Shown here: in pieces, positions 11,906-21,600 of the stretch
How the letters are laid out: every line of letters begins with the position of its first letter
Position numbering within the stretch: the stretch's first letter is position 1
Assembly: GCA_021292165.1 (NCBI GenBank)
Contig: CM037885.1
Coordinates: forward strand, 5,141,042 to 5,205,041
Source of the DNA: Shinisaurus crocodilurus
Lineage: Eukaryota > Chordata > Lepidosauria > Squamata > Shinisauridae
DNA: 64,000 bases
Direction: 5' to 3'
Position numbers and translations under genes: made by a program
Notes under the pieces: generated by a model
Databases searched by the model: none
What the model saw: only the letters and a program-made list of their open reading frames with translations
What the model was told of the DNA's origin: nothing

Positions 11906-11977
11906 CTCCGTGGGTTCGTTGTAGTACGATGTCCACTCGGAAATGTCGTGTGATTCCATTTTGACGGAGCCCAGCAT
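11906..11977 (-). CDS. FOXA3: FOXA3 first coding exon (partial gene)
   Basis: FOXA3 (HNF3-gamma) is a forkhead pioneer transcription factor acting in the nucleus of liver and gut endoderm cells. The minus strand reads 24 codons starting MLGSVKMESHDISEW and ending in a tyrosine pair and NEPTE, immediately followed by a good splice donor (GAG|GTAGGT, GT at 11905-11904). The conserved FOXA N-terminus is M-L-G-x-V-K-M-E-x-H-x-x-x-x-W, and FOXA proteins share this short first coding exon. Serine at position 4 (MLGSVKME) agrees with FOXA3 rather than FOXA1 or FOXA2, as does the neighbourhood (IRF2BP1, MYPOP, NOVA2). The exon is phase 0 at its end. The forkhead exon is not in the window, so the first intron would be at least 11.9 kb. 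The gene runs leftward, the same direction as IRF2BP1. FOXA1/2 remain formally possible. Confidence 0.82.
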
Positions 11978-12413
11978 TCCAAAATCCCGGAAAGAAAAGA
12001 AAAAAAAGTAATATTGTGTCTATGGGTTTCAATTAAAAATAAAAATCTTGGAATTGCTATCTTTGGGAATTTAAGTTCCTTTTCCCTCTCCTTCTCCTTC
12101 TTCTCAAAAATGTGTTCTTTTTTAAATTGAGCCTGACTTCACCCACCCGAAATGAGCAGTCCAGTCCTGAATTAACCGCCTGCTACCTTTTTCGAAAATG
12201 CGCAGTGGCGTTTTGAGAGCAGATGCCTGCCCAGAGGTGAAGGGAGTCAACAGGCTTCCATGGTGTAGAACAAAGTAGGACAATCCGTCCAAGGTTGGGA
12301 TATCGAGGCTGTTGCGCCTCTCGTGGGGGGATGTTTTCGTGATGCGCTTGCTGACCGCTGCTGCTAAGATTTCAGCTGCCGGGTGTCCACAGCACATCTC
12401 CCAGTGTATGAAG

Positions 12414-12480
12414 GACTGGCCTTCGAGAAAACGAAGTCTTTATAAAGTTAGATACTTTCCACAATACTCCGCCCGCTGGC
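12414..12480 (-). promoter_or_regulatory. Candidate FOXA3 core promoter
   Basis: On the minus strand a GC box (GGGCGG, 12474-12469) is followed by ATTGTGGAAAG, which resembles a C/EBP site, and a TATA box (CTTTATAAAG, 12447-12438). The expected start would be near 12410, about 430 bases upstream of the FOXA3 start codon. The arrangement is right for a TATA promoter driving that exon. No transcript evidence is available here, and CTTTATAAAG is its own complement, so strand rests on the GC box and the exon. Confidence 0.4.
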
Positions 12481-13256
12481 TGGCAGTTGGAACTTTACTT
12501 GCCTTCTACCTGAGGTCCATGGCAGTGGCACCAGCCAGGTTACCTCTGCCACCTGGTGGAAATGAGGTGTTTGGCAAGAAAGCTGGAAGCTGAATGGGTA
12601 AGGTGTTGCAGCTAAAACCGTGGGTTTATGTGCACTCAGGTTGCAGGGCTGGCCCCAGAGGGTGTTGAGGCCGGGGCAACAAGACTGGCCTTGTAGGGCA
12701 CACTTTGCGCCCAAGAAAATCCGAGGCTGCAGGAAAGAATTCACAGTCTGTGTGCTCTGCCTTTGCAAGGTTTAGGGGGGCTCCTGTGTCTTGTCTGAGC
12801 TGGTGTGTTCAGGGGCACCTTTGGGGGGGGGGGTGTTCCAGGTTTTAAGCAGTCATTGCAGCCTTAGCAATATTGTGATGTGTAGACATTAGCAGATGGA
12901 AATATTTATCTCTGTGCCGTGGAGAGATTCACTACCTGATATCTGCTGTTAAAGGCACAACAGGAGGTTTGTTTCCCCTTCTGGTCAGTTGGCAACCCTA
13001 TAAGAGGGCTTTGCCCTCCTTGTTTTTGGGCTGCAAATACAACTATTTCTCAGGAGCAGCTACATTTCCGGCCAGCTCAGTTGTTCGGGCACATGGAGTG
13101 ACTACTGTTATAAACCGCTGGGGGGGAGGACTGTGTACTAGATATGCGTGACAAGTGACAACTCCCTATATTTTGAATAGCTCAACAGTGCCCCTTACAG
13201 CATCTGTTAAGTTAGCACCTTGCTGGGGAAACTCTCCGAAATGTAATTGCACAATA

Positions 13257-13515
13257 CAGTAATACCTTGGATTGCAAGCATAATTCGTTCCGGAACCGTG
13301 CTTGTAATCCAAAACACTCTTACATCAAAACGAGTCTCTGGCGGGCGTGAGCAGGGCCGATTTCAGCCCACTATGCCCGCTCGAGGCGAGCGGTTACATC
13401 CCTACGCTTGTATTGCAAGATGTCGCTTGTTTATCAAGTCAAAATTTATTTTAAAAATTTGCTTGTCCTGCAAAACGCTCTCAGACCAAGTTACTTGCAA
13501 TCCAAGGTATTACTG
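13257..13515. mobile_element. Mariner/Tigger-like MITE, longest copy
   Basis: The 259-bp element has near-perfect inverted ends CAGTAATACCTTGGATTGCA and TGCAATCCAAGGTATTACTG, with TA on each flank. Internal ATTCGTTCCGGAACCGTGCT and CTTGTATTGCAAGATGTCGC match copies at 2867 and 52180. It includes an extra segment with GGCGGGCGTGAGCAGG not present in the other two. No coding capacity. Confidence 0.78.
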
Positions 13516-13631
13516 TACTTTGTCTAGTTAGAACTGGCCGACTCTTTTATAATTCAAGTGTAGGGTGGCTACAAAGGTGGGGCCAGCCATGAAGTAATTT
13601 TCTGATTTGCTGGTTAGTTCACTGACATCAG

Positions 13632-13712
13632 CAATAAGAACATAAGAAGAGCCAAGCTGGATCAGACCAAGGGTCCATCTAGTCCAGCATTCTGCTTGCG
13701 CAGTGGAGGGTA
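13632..13712 (-). repeat. CR1/L2-type LINE 3' tail fragment
   Basis: Minus strand of the same 3' end as at 8978: plus-strand text AAGAACATAAGAAGAGCCAA, then GGATCAGACCAAGGGTCCAT and CTAGTCCAGCATTCTG. Only about 80 bp remain. Confidence 0.7.
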
Positions 13713-13896
13713 TCATCATACTATTGGACAAACCAAGACTCCCATAAAAGTGGTGGTTTGCTCACTCCTTGTGGTTTTCCTAATAACATCTAATCAGAGG
13801 CCAAAATGCTGTCTCAGACCATCCTCTCTTCAATGAACTCCTCCTATGCTCTGAAATCCAAGACTCTACTCAAGTAGGTAACATCTAACTAGCTAA

Positions 13897-14018
13897 GGGC
13901 ACAATCCTATGCAGGTTTAAACAGAAAAAAAAAAGTCCTACAACTCCCAGCAATCCCCAACCAATGCTGGGAGTTGTAGGACTTTTTTTTCTGTCTAAAC
14001 ATGCGTAGGATTGTGCCC
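13897..14018. mobile_element. Harbinger-like palindromic MITE with TAA duplication
   Basis: This well-preserved 122-bp element is flanked by TAA (13894-13896 and 14019-14021). The outer arms are GGGCACAATCCTATGCAGG and GCGTAGGATTGTGCCC. The inner arms are CCTACAACTCCCAGCAATCC and TGCTGGGAGTTGTAGGAC. The G-rich start and TNA target duplication support PIF/Harbinger. Confidence 0.75.
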
Positions 14019-14372
14019 TAAATTAGATTTATATCATTGATTTATTTGTAATCCTGCACGTGTGATCCTTGCCTTCCCTTGTTTTCCTTTTTCCTTCCTG
14101 CCCCTTTTAAACTCCTGGTTTATATCTGGACACATTTTTTTGACTGTTTTAAAAGGGAATTTCTCACTAAAAATCCCTCCCCACGTGAAGGACTGCACCA
14201 AGCTACTGCTTGAGTTCTTAGCATTTTCACAAGTTTTTGTTAAGTTCTGTGTTTCTGGCTTTGGGGCAAAAAAATCCAAAGCACCTTTCTTTTTTATTTT
14301 CCCCCAGAGCTGGGCTGAAGGGAGGGGTCCTTGGCAGAAGGGCTTAGAACTCGCCAGCTGGATAGATTAGGG

Positions 14373-14860
14373 CAGGGGTGCAGAGCCTCTGGTCCACAGG
14401 GCACCCACATCTGGCCCACGCAGCCTCTTGAGGTGGCTCTAGGGGGTGGGGCTTCAGCTGTAAGCCATGCCCCCTGGAGGAATCCTCTCAGAGGGCATCC
14501 CCCTGTTATCTCCAGTCTGAGATTGGAGATAACACAGCGGGATTCCCCTGCTGACATGCATCAGATCAGAGAGAATAGTGGCAATGACAGGTGTGGGGAC
14601 TTGCCGGCACCAGGGAGAGCGGTCGCTCTTCCCCGTGTGGGCGAGTCCTGCCACCCCTCGTCCCCATGGCAGTCTCCATTTGCAGATAGCAGTGGGGATG
14701 TGGGGTGGTCTAGGCCCTTTTCTTCGTGCTGGGAAGAGGCACACCACCATGCCAGCATGGGGGGGGGGGAAGGGAGGGAAAGTGGGGCCATCATCCGGCC
14801 TGTGATGGGCCTGGTGGGGGTTGATCTGGCCCCCACCCCTGAACAGTTCTGCACCACTGG
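14373..14860. mobile_element. Possible hAT non-autonomous element, GC-rich
   Basis: The ends CAGGGGTGCAGAGCC and GTTCTGCACCACTGG are an imperfect inverted repeat, and flanking 8-mers GATTAGGG and GACTAGGT agree at 6 of 8 positions. The interior is GC-rich with long open frames in several phases, but none shows a transposase motif. Ends are tentative. Confidence 0.4.
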
Positions 14861-15060
14861 GACTAGGTGCGTCAGGAGGCTCATCCAGACTTGTGGCAGC
14901 CAACCAGTAATTTGTATTTGTGTGGGAGGAAACCCTTGGAAAGAAGGGGTGCTCCTGTAGGGAAAGGCATCCCCCCTTGTCCGATTCGTAACAAATTGGG
15001 GTCAGCGGTGGGATACGTTTTGAAGAGTTTTGAGAAATTTCAAGTGAGCAAACTGTCTAA

Positions 15061-15180
15061 ATCAGGACTCTCCAACCTTGGGTCCCCAGATGTTGCTGGA
15101 CTACAGTTCCCAGAATCCCTTGCCATTAGCCATGCTGTCTGGGTATGCTGGGAGATGTAGGCCAGCAACATCTGGAATAT
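15061..15180. mobile_element. Palindromic hAT-like MITE, diverged
   Basis: ACTCTCCAACCTTGGGTCCC, AGATGTTGCTGGACTACAG and TTCCCAGAATCCCTTGCC are followed by the complementary TATGCTGGGAGATGTAGGCC and AGCAACATCTGG. It is an older relative of the intact 53303-53437 element. One end has degenerated. Confidence 0.6.
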
Positions 15181-15757
15181 CAAAAAGTGGTTTTGAAGAT
15201 GGAAGTGCAAATGCACACACAGGAAGGTGTTTTTTTGTGTGTGTTCCGCCTGTTGGTTTCAGTCAGGACTAGGAAATAGCAAAGATGGAAGTGGGAGATG
15301 GGTCTTTTGTGCTCCAACTTCCAGAATCGGAGGTGGAGCAGAACTCTGCGCACAAGGGAAGGCACATGCGCAAGTACGCTCTCTGCGGACAAAGGCTGGG
15401 CGATCCACTCTGACCATCGCCACTGCTGGCTGGATACTCAGCAGTGTCGGATCGCAGCCTGGATGCGTGTAGCAGCTACCGCCTCTGCATGCGGTGTCTC
15501 ACTGCAACCCCCAAGGTGGCAAGTGGGAAACGTACTCACAGTCACTGCAGTCTCCCCCTCCCCACAGTTGTGGGTGGTGGGAGGCTGACGTACATGCACT
15601 GGCTGGGCACTCATGTGGCAACACTCCCTCTTCTCTCGCGCGCCCTCACGAACACCAGCTTCAGGGGGAAGGTGGCAAATATTGCCAGTTATCCTCTCCC
15701 TATGGGTCTCCCTTTGCTCTCCACAGGCTACTCTCCTCTTGGGGTGGGATAGGATAG

Positions 15758-15905
15758 GGGCCCTGGTTCAGTGGTAGGGCCCCGGCATCTCCCGGTAGGG
15801 CTGGACTGGGAAAACTCCTTCTAGAAACCCTGGAGAGCCGCTGTTGCCAGTCAGTGTTGACAACACCGAGCTTGATCCAGCATAAGGCAGCTTCCTACGT
15901 TCCTG
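15758..15905 (+). repeat. tRNA-derived SINE, internally deleted
   Basis: The head GGTTCAGTGGTAGGGCCC and tail GCCAGTCAGTGTTGACAACA plus AAGGCAGCTTCCTACGTTCC match the SINE at 16688. The B-box region is largely missing. Confidence 0.6.
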
Positions 15906-16369
15906 CAAGTACAGGATTCACCCTACACCCTACTCTGCGCACTCCAGAAGGGAGGCCCACCACAATGCTCCAGGGTGTCCCTCTGTGGGGTTGTTAACCT
16001 TGCTGCTCCACACCAGCTCCTTTACCCTTGCAAGCTGCACGACAGACAGTTATTCAACGGTTGAAGGTGTTCCTAGCATTGAGCTGGTCCCACTAGGAGA
16101 CATGGTGCCTGCTACTCTGCTGTCTGTTGAGCCACTGCTCAAGGCAACAGGAGGAGCTCTGCTGGGGTGACTGGTTGGTAACCCTGCACACGTGTCTGTT
16201 CCCGTTCAGGATATCCTGTAATCCAGAAGGCGGTCAATAAAGGCTTTGACGTTGCTGCAGGTATCGTGTCTTTGTTGCTAGGGAGTGGTGTAGATAGGGA
16301 TCCCTTTCGCACACCCTCGTGTGATCTGGCTTCAACTGGCCTCAGGAGGGAACTGTAAGGCGGCGGGGG

Positions 16370-16545
16370 AGGGCAAGGAGTATGCGTATGTACACCTGTT
16401 GCTGGGGAACATGGGTGGGAGGGTGCTCATCATGTCCTGCTTGTGGGATCCCACGGTCAGCTGGTTGGCCACTGTGCGAACAGAATGCTGGACTAGGTGG
16501 ACCCTTGGTCTGATCCAGCAGGGCTCTTCTGATGTTCTCAGTCCT
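16370..16545 (+). repeat. CR1/L2-type LINE 3' end
   Basis: GTATGTACACCTGTTGCTGG, GGAACATGGGTGGGAGGGTG and GAATGCTGGACTAGGTGGAC followed by GATCCAGCAGGGCTCTTCTG are the sense strand of the 3' end also seen at 41205. Confidence 0.7.
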
Positions 16546-16687
16546 ACTGGGATGCTCCCTGGCAAGGCTGGCCTATCAGACAACATTGCGGAGGGTTGGT
16601 CACATGGGTGCTGTGGGTGGGCCAGAGGGCCTGCTGGTCCAAGCCACACTCCTTTTCTAGTGTGGGGTTGTACGCTGGATTTGAACC

Positions 16688-16883
16688 GGGGAGGGGCCAG
16701 AGCTCAGCGGTAAGAGTACCTGCTCTGCAAGGAGAAGGTCCCCGGTTCGATCCACGGCATCTCCAGGTAGGGCTAGGAAAGAATCCTGCTGGAATCCCTG
16801 GAGAGCTGCCGCCGCCAGTCAGTGTCCACAATGGACCCATTGCCTGACTCAGTGTAAGGCAGCTTCCGATGTTCCCATGTACC
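16688..16883 (+). repeat. tRNA-Ala-like SINE, best copy
   Basis: The first 80 bases fold like a tRNA: A box AGCTCAGCGGTAAGAG, anticodon-loop region CTCTGCAAG, B box GGTTCGATCC and a CCA-like ending at ATCTCCA. The non-tRNA body (AGGGCTAGGAAAGAATCCTG ... GCCAGTCAGTGTCCACAATG ... AAGGCAGCTTCCGATGTTCC) marks it as a SINE, not a tRNA gene. Confidence 0.7.
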
Positions 16884-17044
16884 CTGAGTTTGTAAAACAT
16901 GAGCTGACATGGGTTCTTTTGTTTGTGTGAAGGAAGGGGGGCTGGCTGGCTGGCTCTGCCAACCCACCCTTTCTTCCCAAGAGCCAGAGATCCTGCCAGC
17001 CTTAGCTCTGCAGTCCTGACTTGAATCTCTCAGGGACTTGCCCT

Positions 17045-17374
17045 TGTCTATACCCTGGATTTAGTGCCGAACCCCAGAGCAATCACACACGCCGTGTGGG
17101 GTAAAACCAAGAAGGTTTATTCAGGTAAACAGATTTACAACAAAAGGTGGGAAATGAGGGAAGAAGACAAGGTAGAGAGACACTTTGGTACAAACACTAG
17201 AGCTACAAAACAAAGCTGATTCCTTATACCGTATCTCTCCCAGGCACTTACTCTTTGCCTGGGGGCCGGTTCTCTTCAGGGCTTCCTCAGCAAAGCCCTA
17301 CCACACGTGCAGGCCACCACACCCACCCGAAGGTCCGGGATGGGTGGCCCTCTTCGGGGCTTGCCTTAGCCACA
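17045..17374 (-). mobile_element. Possible solo LTR
   Basis: Read on the minus strand this 330-bp stretch starts TG and ends CA, has a TATA-like TATAAGGAATC (near 17235), a polyadenylation signal AATAAACC (near 17115) and a downstream U5-like segment. GCCCT flanks both ends (17040-17044, 17375-17379), consistent with a 5-bp target duplication. No internal gag or pol is adjacent. The left boundary is well placed by the LTR-like signals; the right boundary depends mainly on the 5-mer match. Confidence 0.5.
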
Positions 17375-18039
17375 GCCCTCATTCAGCTGATTTTACCAGG
17401 AGCCACCTGGGGCTAGATCCTGAGGCCAGTCCAAAGACCTGAACCTCCAAGCAGCTTGCTCGCTGCCCATGATCAACAACCAAAACCAGATGCCACAGCT
17501 GGCAATATAGATTCTTCCCTCCCCTCCTCTTTTCAGTAGCTCAGCTGTCTTGAGCCAATCAGGATGAACTTCACCTGGCCCAGGCAGAGGGGAGGGGTGA
17601 CTCATGACTAGTGGGCTTTAGAACATTTGCATTTTGCATAGGAATGGAATGGCTTGGCACGTAGACATGTGAGGCATCAGCCTGTGAGGCATCGGGCCCC
17701 ATCAGACAACTTATGCACATTTTGCCCCTCTCCCAGCTGGGACCACCTGGTCTACACATGAGGAGGTTTTTGTGAGTGTGTGTGTAGGAAACCCCAGAGG
17801 CTCCCCTCTTCACAGTTTGCCAGGCATGCAGAAAGTGGGTGGCACGGGGACATGCACCCCCATCCTACTGGAGGGGCTCAAACTCCTTCCTCCTGCTTCC
17901 CAACCCCATGCCCCGTGGAGTGAGTCACTGGAGACTGGCAGCTGTTTGTTGCGTGATCTGGCCCTTCTCCGTGGCTGCTTGTCTAAGGAGTCTTTCCCTC
18001 CCTTGCTGGGCCTTGAACCCTTGTTGCAGGAAGGCTGTG

Positions 18040-18500
18040 TGCGGGCTTATTGCTTGGCACGTAAAATATTTGGGGCATAGGACACACATCAGCATAACAT
18101 TTGCATCTATCTATATGCAAAGTTTAGAAATAATTACTAGGATTTATTTAGATTTCACAGGAGGCATAGCGAGCCAATTAATTTCCCATCCAGCCCCTCC
18201 CACCAATAAATTATTCAATTTATTTGCACCCTGCTACCAGACCATCCCAAATCAGTAGTTTCTCTCCCATGACAGTTAATTTGCCATGGCTGTGAACACG
18301 TATGGGGGGGGGGAATACACCCCCCAAAGGTGGCTTTTTCACATATACTCCTAAAAACTGCAAGTTATTTCAGAGCACTGATCCAAAGCAAGCCAAGGAT
18401 GAATCAGGGGGACACAACCAATTAATCCCCCAATTCCCACCAAGGTCCTACTCCAAAATTCAATTCCCCTTCAGGTAATTATTCCATTCACCAATCATTC
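18040..18500. repeat. Diverged interspersed repeat related to 3453-3870
   Basis: AATTACTAGGATTTATTTA, TTTCACAGG, a CCAATTAATTTC block and TTTGCACCCTG occur in the same order as at 3560-3660. Class uncertain, possibly hAT. Confidence 0.4.
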
Positions 18501-18715
18501 AAAAAAATTCAAAATAAAGCCATGCACAGTTCCATTTGGGGGAGGTGCAGAATGCTGAGTGGCTGGTAGAAGGAGTGAGGACTGGAGAGGGGCAGAAAAA
18601 GCAGAGGAAAGGGCAAGGAAGATTAGGAAGGTGAGTAGTGGGGGAGGCTGAAAGGAAGAACGGACTGAAGACTGGGAGGCAGCCTGGAAAGAGAAAGGGG
18701 CAGAGGCAGAGGCAG

Positions 18716-18873
18716 GGCTCCTTTCCCATTGCAGGTTTTGCAGCTTTTATTTGGAGCATCATAGGAGCTATCCATGGTGCTCCATGGTGGTGAACCTATT
18801 CTGGGGATGGAGTTCAGAACCATGGATAGCTCCTATGAAGCTCCAAATAAAACCTGCAATGGAAAAGGAGCCC
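18716..18873. repeat. Inverted repeat with about 55-bp arms
   Basis: The left arm GGCTCCTTTCCCATTGCAGG, then TTTTATTTGGAGC and TAGGAGCTATCCATGG, is mirrored by CCATGGATAGCTCCTATG, GCTCCAAATAAAACCTGC and ATGGAAAAGGAGCC. The spacer is about 45 bp. It looks like a fold-back MITE, but no target duplication could be set. Confidence 0.55.
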
Positions 18874-18891
18874 CACTGAAATAGGAGTAAC

Positions 18892-19065
18892 CAGGGCCGG
18901 TGCTACCATTAGGCCAACTAGGCAGCTGCCTAGGGTGCAGGGCTAAAGGGGGTGCCAGAAAGGGGGCACCAGAAATAGGGAGGGAGGGCTCAAGTGGGAA
19001 GCCCCCCCCCCCCCGCTAAATATCTGATCTTGCCTAGGGCACCAAACTGCCTTGCACCGGCCCTG
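18892..19065. mobile_element. hAT MITE with 8-bp duplication GGAGTAAC
   Basis: The 174-bp element starts CAGGGCCGGTGC and ends GCACCGGCCCTG (perfect 12-bp inverted termini). It is flanked by GGAGTAAC at 18884-18891 and 19066-19073. CAG...CTG ends with an 8-bp duplication are diagnostic for hAT. The inner text (GCCTAGGGTGCAGGG and TTGCCTAGGGCACC) is partly palindromic. No coding capacity. Confidence 0.88.
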
Positions 19066-19130
19066 GGAGTAACCAGCTTCTCCTGAGTGTTCGAAGGATG
19101 GCCCTTTCTCTGCTCTGCAGTCTTTGGCAG

Positions 19131-19131
<1 letters not shown>

Positions 19132-19163
<32 letters not shown>
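19132..19163. repeat. (TG)n microsatellite
   Basis: About 16 TG units in an otherwise unremarkable stretch. Confidence 0.9.
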
Positions 19164-19164
<1 letters not shown>

Positions 19165-20699
19165 TGACTTGTAACTCCTGCCCCCCCCCAGACAGACAAA
19201 GAGACAAGCAGAGCGCACGAGAAGCCCCACACCTAGTCCTAGTGTGGCTGTGTCCTTCTTTACAAATGACAGTCCCTCTCTTTGAAGGACTGCCCAGTCC
19301 AAGTCCACCTTAGAGATAACCAAAACCATTCCCAGAAGGGTGAGCAGCAGGGCCTTGAAGTTGCCCATGCCCCTGGACAGCAGCAGACAGAGCGGGGGCG
19401 GGTGGGTGGTGTCATACATACAGCTCACCTGGTCAGTCTTCCCTACTGTGGTGAGTATTGTACTTCTCTTTAAATAACAGTAGTTACTTCCAAATTAGCC
19501 TATACCTACAGTTAGCATATGCAAATTTTATGCTAATCTCTTGTCACGCAAATGCACGTGTGTGTGTGATGCATTTCCTCTTTTTTGGTTATGTGTAAGT
19601 GACCACCCTACTTGTGGTACCTGGAGAAAGACCAGGTGCCCAAATTATTTAACCTTTCAGGAAGGCTCTTTCTCTTTCCTGCATTCATCATCTTTCTCCT
19701 TTCACCTAGTTCTCTCTCTCTCTCCCCCTCTCCCTCCTAGAGGAAAATCACCTCTGCTCCATGCAAGGAGGGTAGGGGGAAAGCTTCTATTTTAGCACTA
19801 ATGTAAGGCTCCCCCCCCCCCCGCTCAATTGCTATGCAGGGAGTGATTTTGGGGAGTCACAGCATGCAGAGTGGGGAGTTAACCCTTCCCTCCCCAACTG
19901 TGACCCCCCCAAAAATCCCCCCTACTTGGCAATTAAGCTTAGAAAAAACTTTCCATTGGCACCAATGGCAGTTTCCCCCCTAAGCTTAATTGCCACACAG
20001 GAGAACGGTTTTGGGGAGGTTGCCACAGCTGTGCTCCCCCCCCCCCCATTTGCGTGGCAATTAAAGTTTTTGGCACCAATGGACCCTCAGGGCTCGGTGT
20101 GTGCTCTCTGCAGGCATCCTCCCCAGGGAGCTATGTGGACACTGCCCTGTGTGTCTTCTTATCTCTGTATGCAGTGAGCTCATAAAAGAGTAGCTCTAAG
20201 TAGCATACAGAGATTTGAACCCCCACTTGTACGGACGCCTAAGGTCCAGCAGTATTGAGGCCACTGCTGGCTGTGCCACTAGAGCTGGTGGAGCAGGGAG
20301 GGGGATCTGGTGTCATCTTGGTGTTGTCACACAGGGAGGTGTACTGGAGGAATGCTACATCCCGAGTTCATTGGCTCTCTGTGTGTCAATGGCATGGGGG
20401 CATCATTTCCAGTACAGTTCAATTGATACGCTGCCGTGGTGTTTCCATGTCCACTGTAGGCGGGTCTGCTATTTTTTCAGCAGTCTAGCCCCAACTACTG
20501 AAACCTCTTTCTGCCCAAGAGAAAATAGAACGTCCCCCTCCCCTTGACATAGCGGCTATATTCATGATCCACCACCCTTGCTAGTAGTGTGTATTAGCTG
20601 GAGGTATTTGTACTGCATTGTTTGTCCCCAACCTGGTGCCCTCTAGATGTGGGGTTTTTTTTCTCTGCTGGTTTTCACTTGGTTTTGTGTGTTGTAATT

Positions 20700-21165
20700 C
20701 AGGATGTGCGCCATTGGAAAACTTGTTCCGTCTGAGCTTGACGGACTTTCGACACACTTCCAACCCGATGCCAAAAGTGGGCGGAGCTGGATTTTTCCCC
20801 TCTGGCTTCCGCAAAATTTCTCAAAATATTTGCGCAAATTTGGAGCCAAGTCTGGTGTACTTCTAGCGCAATTTGCGCAAATCTCATTAGATTCGAGTCA
20901 TTCTTGTTGTTGCATTTAACATGAGAAGCATGGAAGCATCCTCTTCTCACTGCATGTGCACACGTGCCACCTTGAATTTTCTGAGTTTCAGATTTGTGAA
21001 AACTTCAGGTCTCCGTTCCGTTTGCGCAAATTGCAGAGCAGAGGGACGAATTATGTGCACATTTCCCTGGCTTAAAAAAAAATTACGGAAATTGCGGCCC
21101 ATTTTTAAAAATTATTTATTTTATTATATTTAATTATAATAAAATAAATAAAATAAAAACAGAAG
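20700..21165. repeat. Unclassified stretch rich in TTTGCGCAAA motifs
   Basis: The self-complementary TTTGCGCAAA or a close variant occurs at about 20830, 20870 and 21020, and the stretch ends in an A/T-rich tail (TTATTTTATTATATTTAATT). This suggests a mobile element with a terminal A/T tail, but no class could be assigned. Confidence 0.35.
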
Positions 21166-21379
21166 TGTGTGTGCCGGTTCAACTCGCGTCAGATCAAGTC
21201 AGCACAAGCTCAGGGTTGATGGAACAGAAACTGCAGGGCCGAGTTGAGAAAATCTGTGGGATTTTCACCCACCTATCGGATTCCTCACATGCCCCTAGCT
21301 GTAGTGTTTTTACTTTTTGCTGCTGGTTTTATCTTGGCTTTTATCATGTGCTGTTTTTATTGTTTGTATTTTATGTGTC

Positions 21380-21600
21380 TTGTGTTGGACTGGGACTCGG
21401 GAGATCCAGGTTCAATTCCCCACTCGGCCATGAAACTCACTGGGTGACTTTGGGCCAGTCATTGACTCTTAGCCTAACCTACCTCACAGGGTTGTTGTGA
21501 GGATAAAATGGAGAGGAGGAGGATTATGTAAGCTGCCTTGGGTTCCTTGCAGGAAAAATGGCGGGGTATATAAATATAAATAAATAAATAAAATAAAATG
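21380..21600 (+). repeat. tRNA-derived SINE with (AAATA)n tail
   Basis: The B box GGTTCAATTCC is followed by CACTCGGCCATGAAACTCAC, GGGTGACTTTGGGCCAG, CCTAACCTACCTCACAGGG, TTGTTGTGAGGATAAAATGG and GCGGGGTATATAAATATAAA. The same consensus occurs at 40752, 42478 and, inverted, 62630. The first part of the tRNA head is missing. Confidence 0.7.

Noticed and set aside
14331..14960. 209-codon plus-strand frame and 149-codon minus-strand frame
   Set aside because: Both cross a likely hAT-type repeat with GC bias, have no conserved motif, and coexist in opposite strands.
16688..16770. tRNA-Ala gene
   Set aside because: tRNA-like head is fused to a SINE body shared with other copies; acceptor stem pairing is poor.
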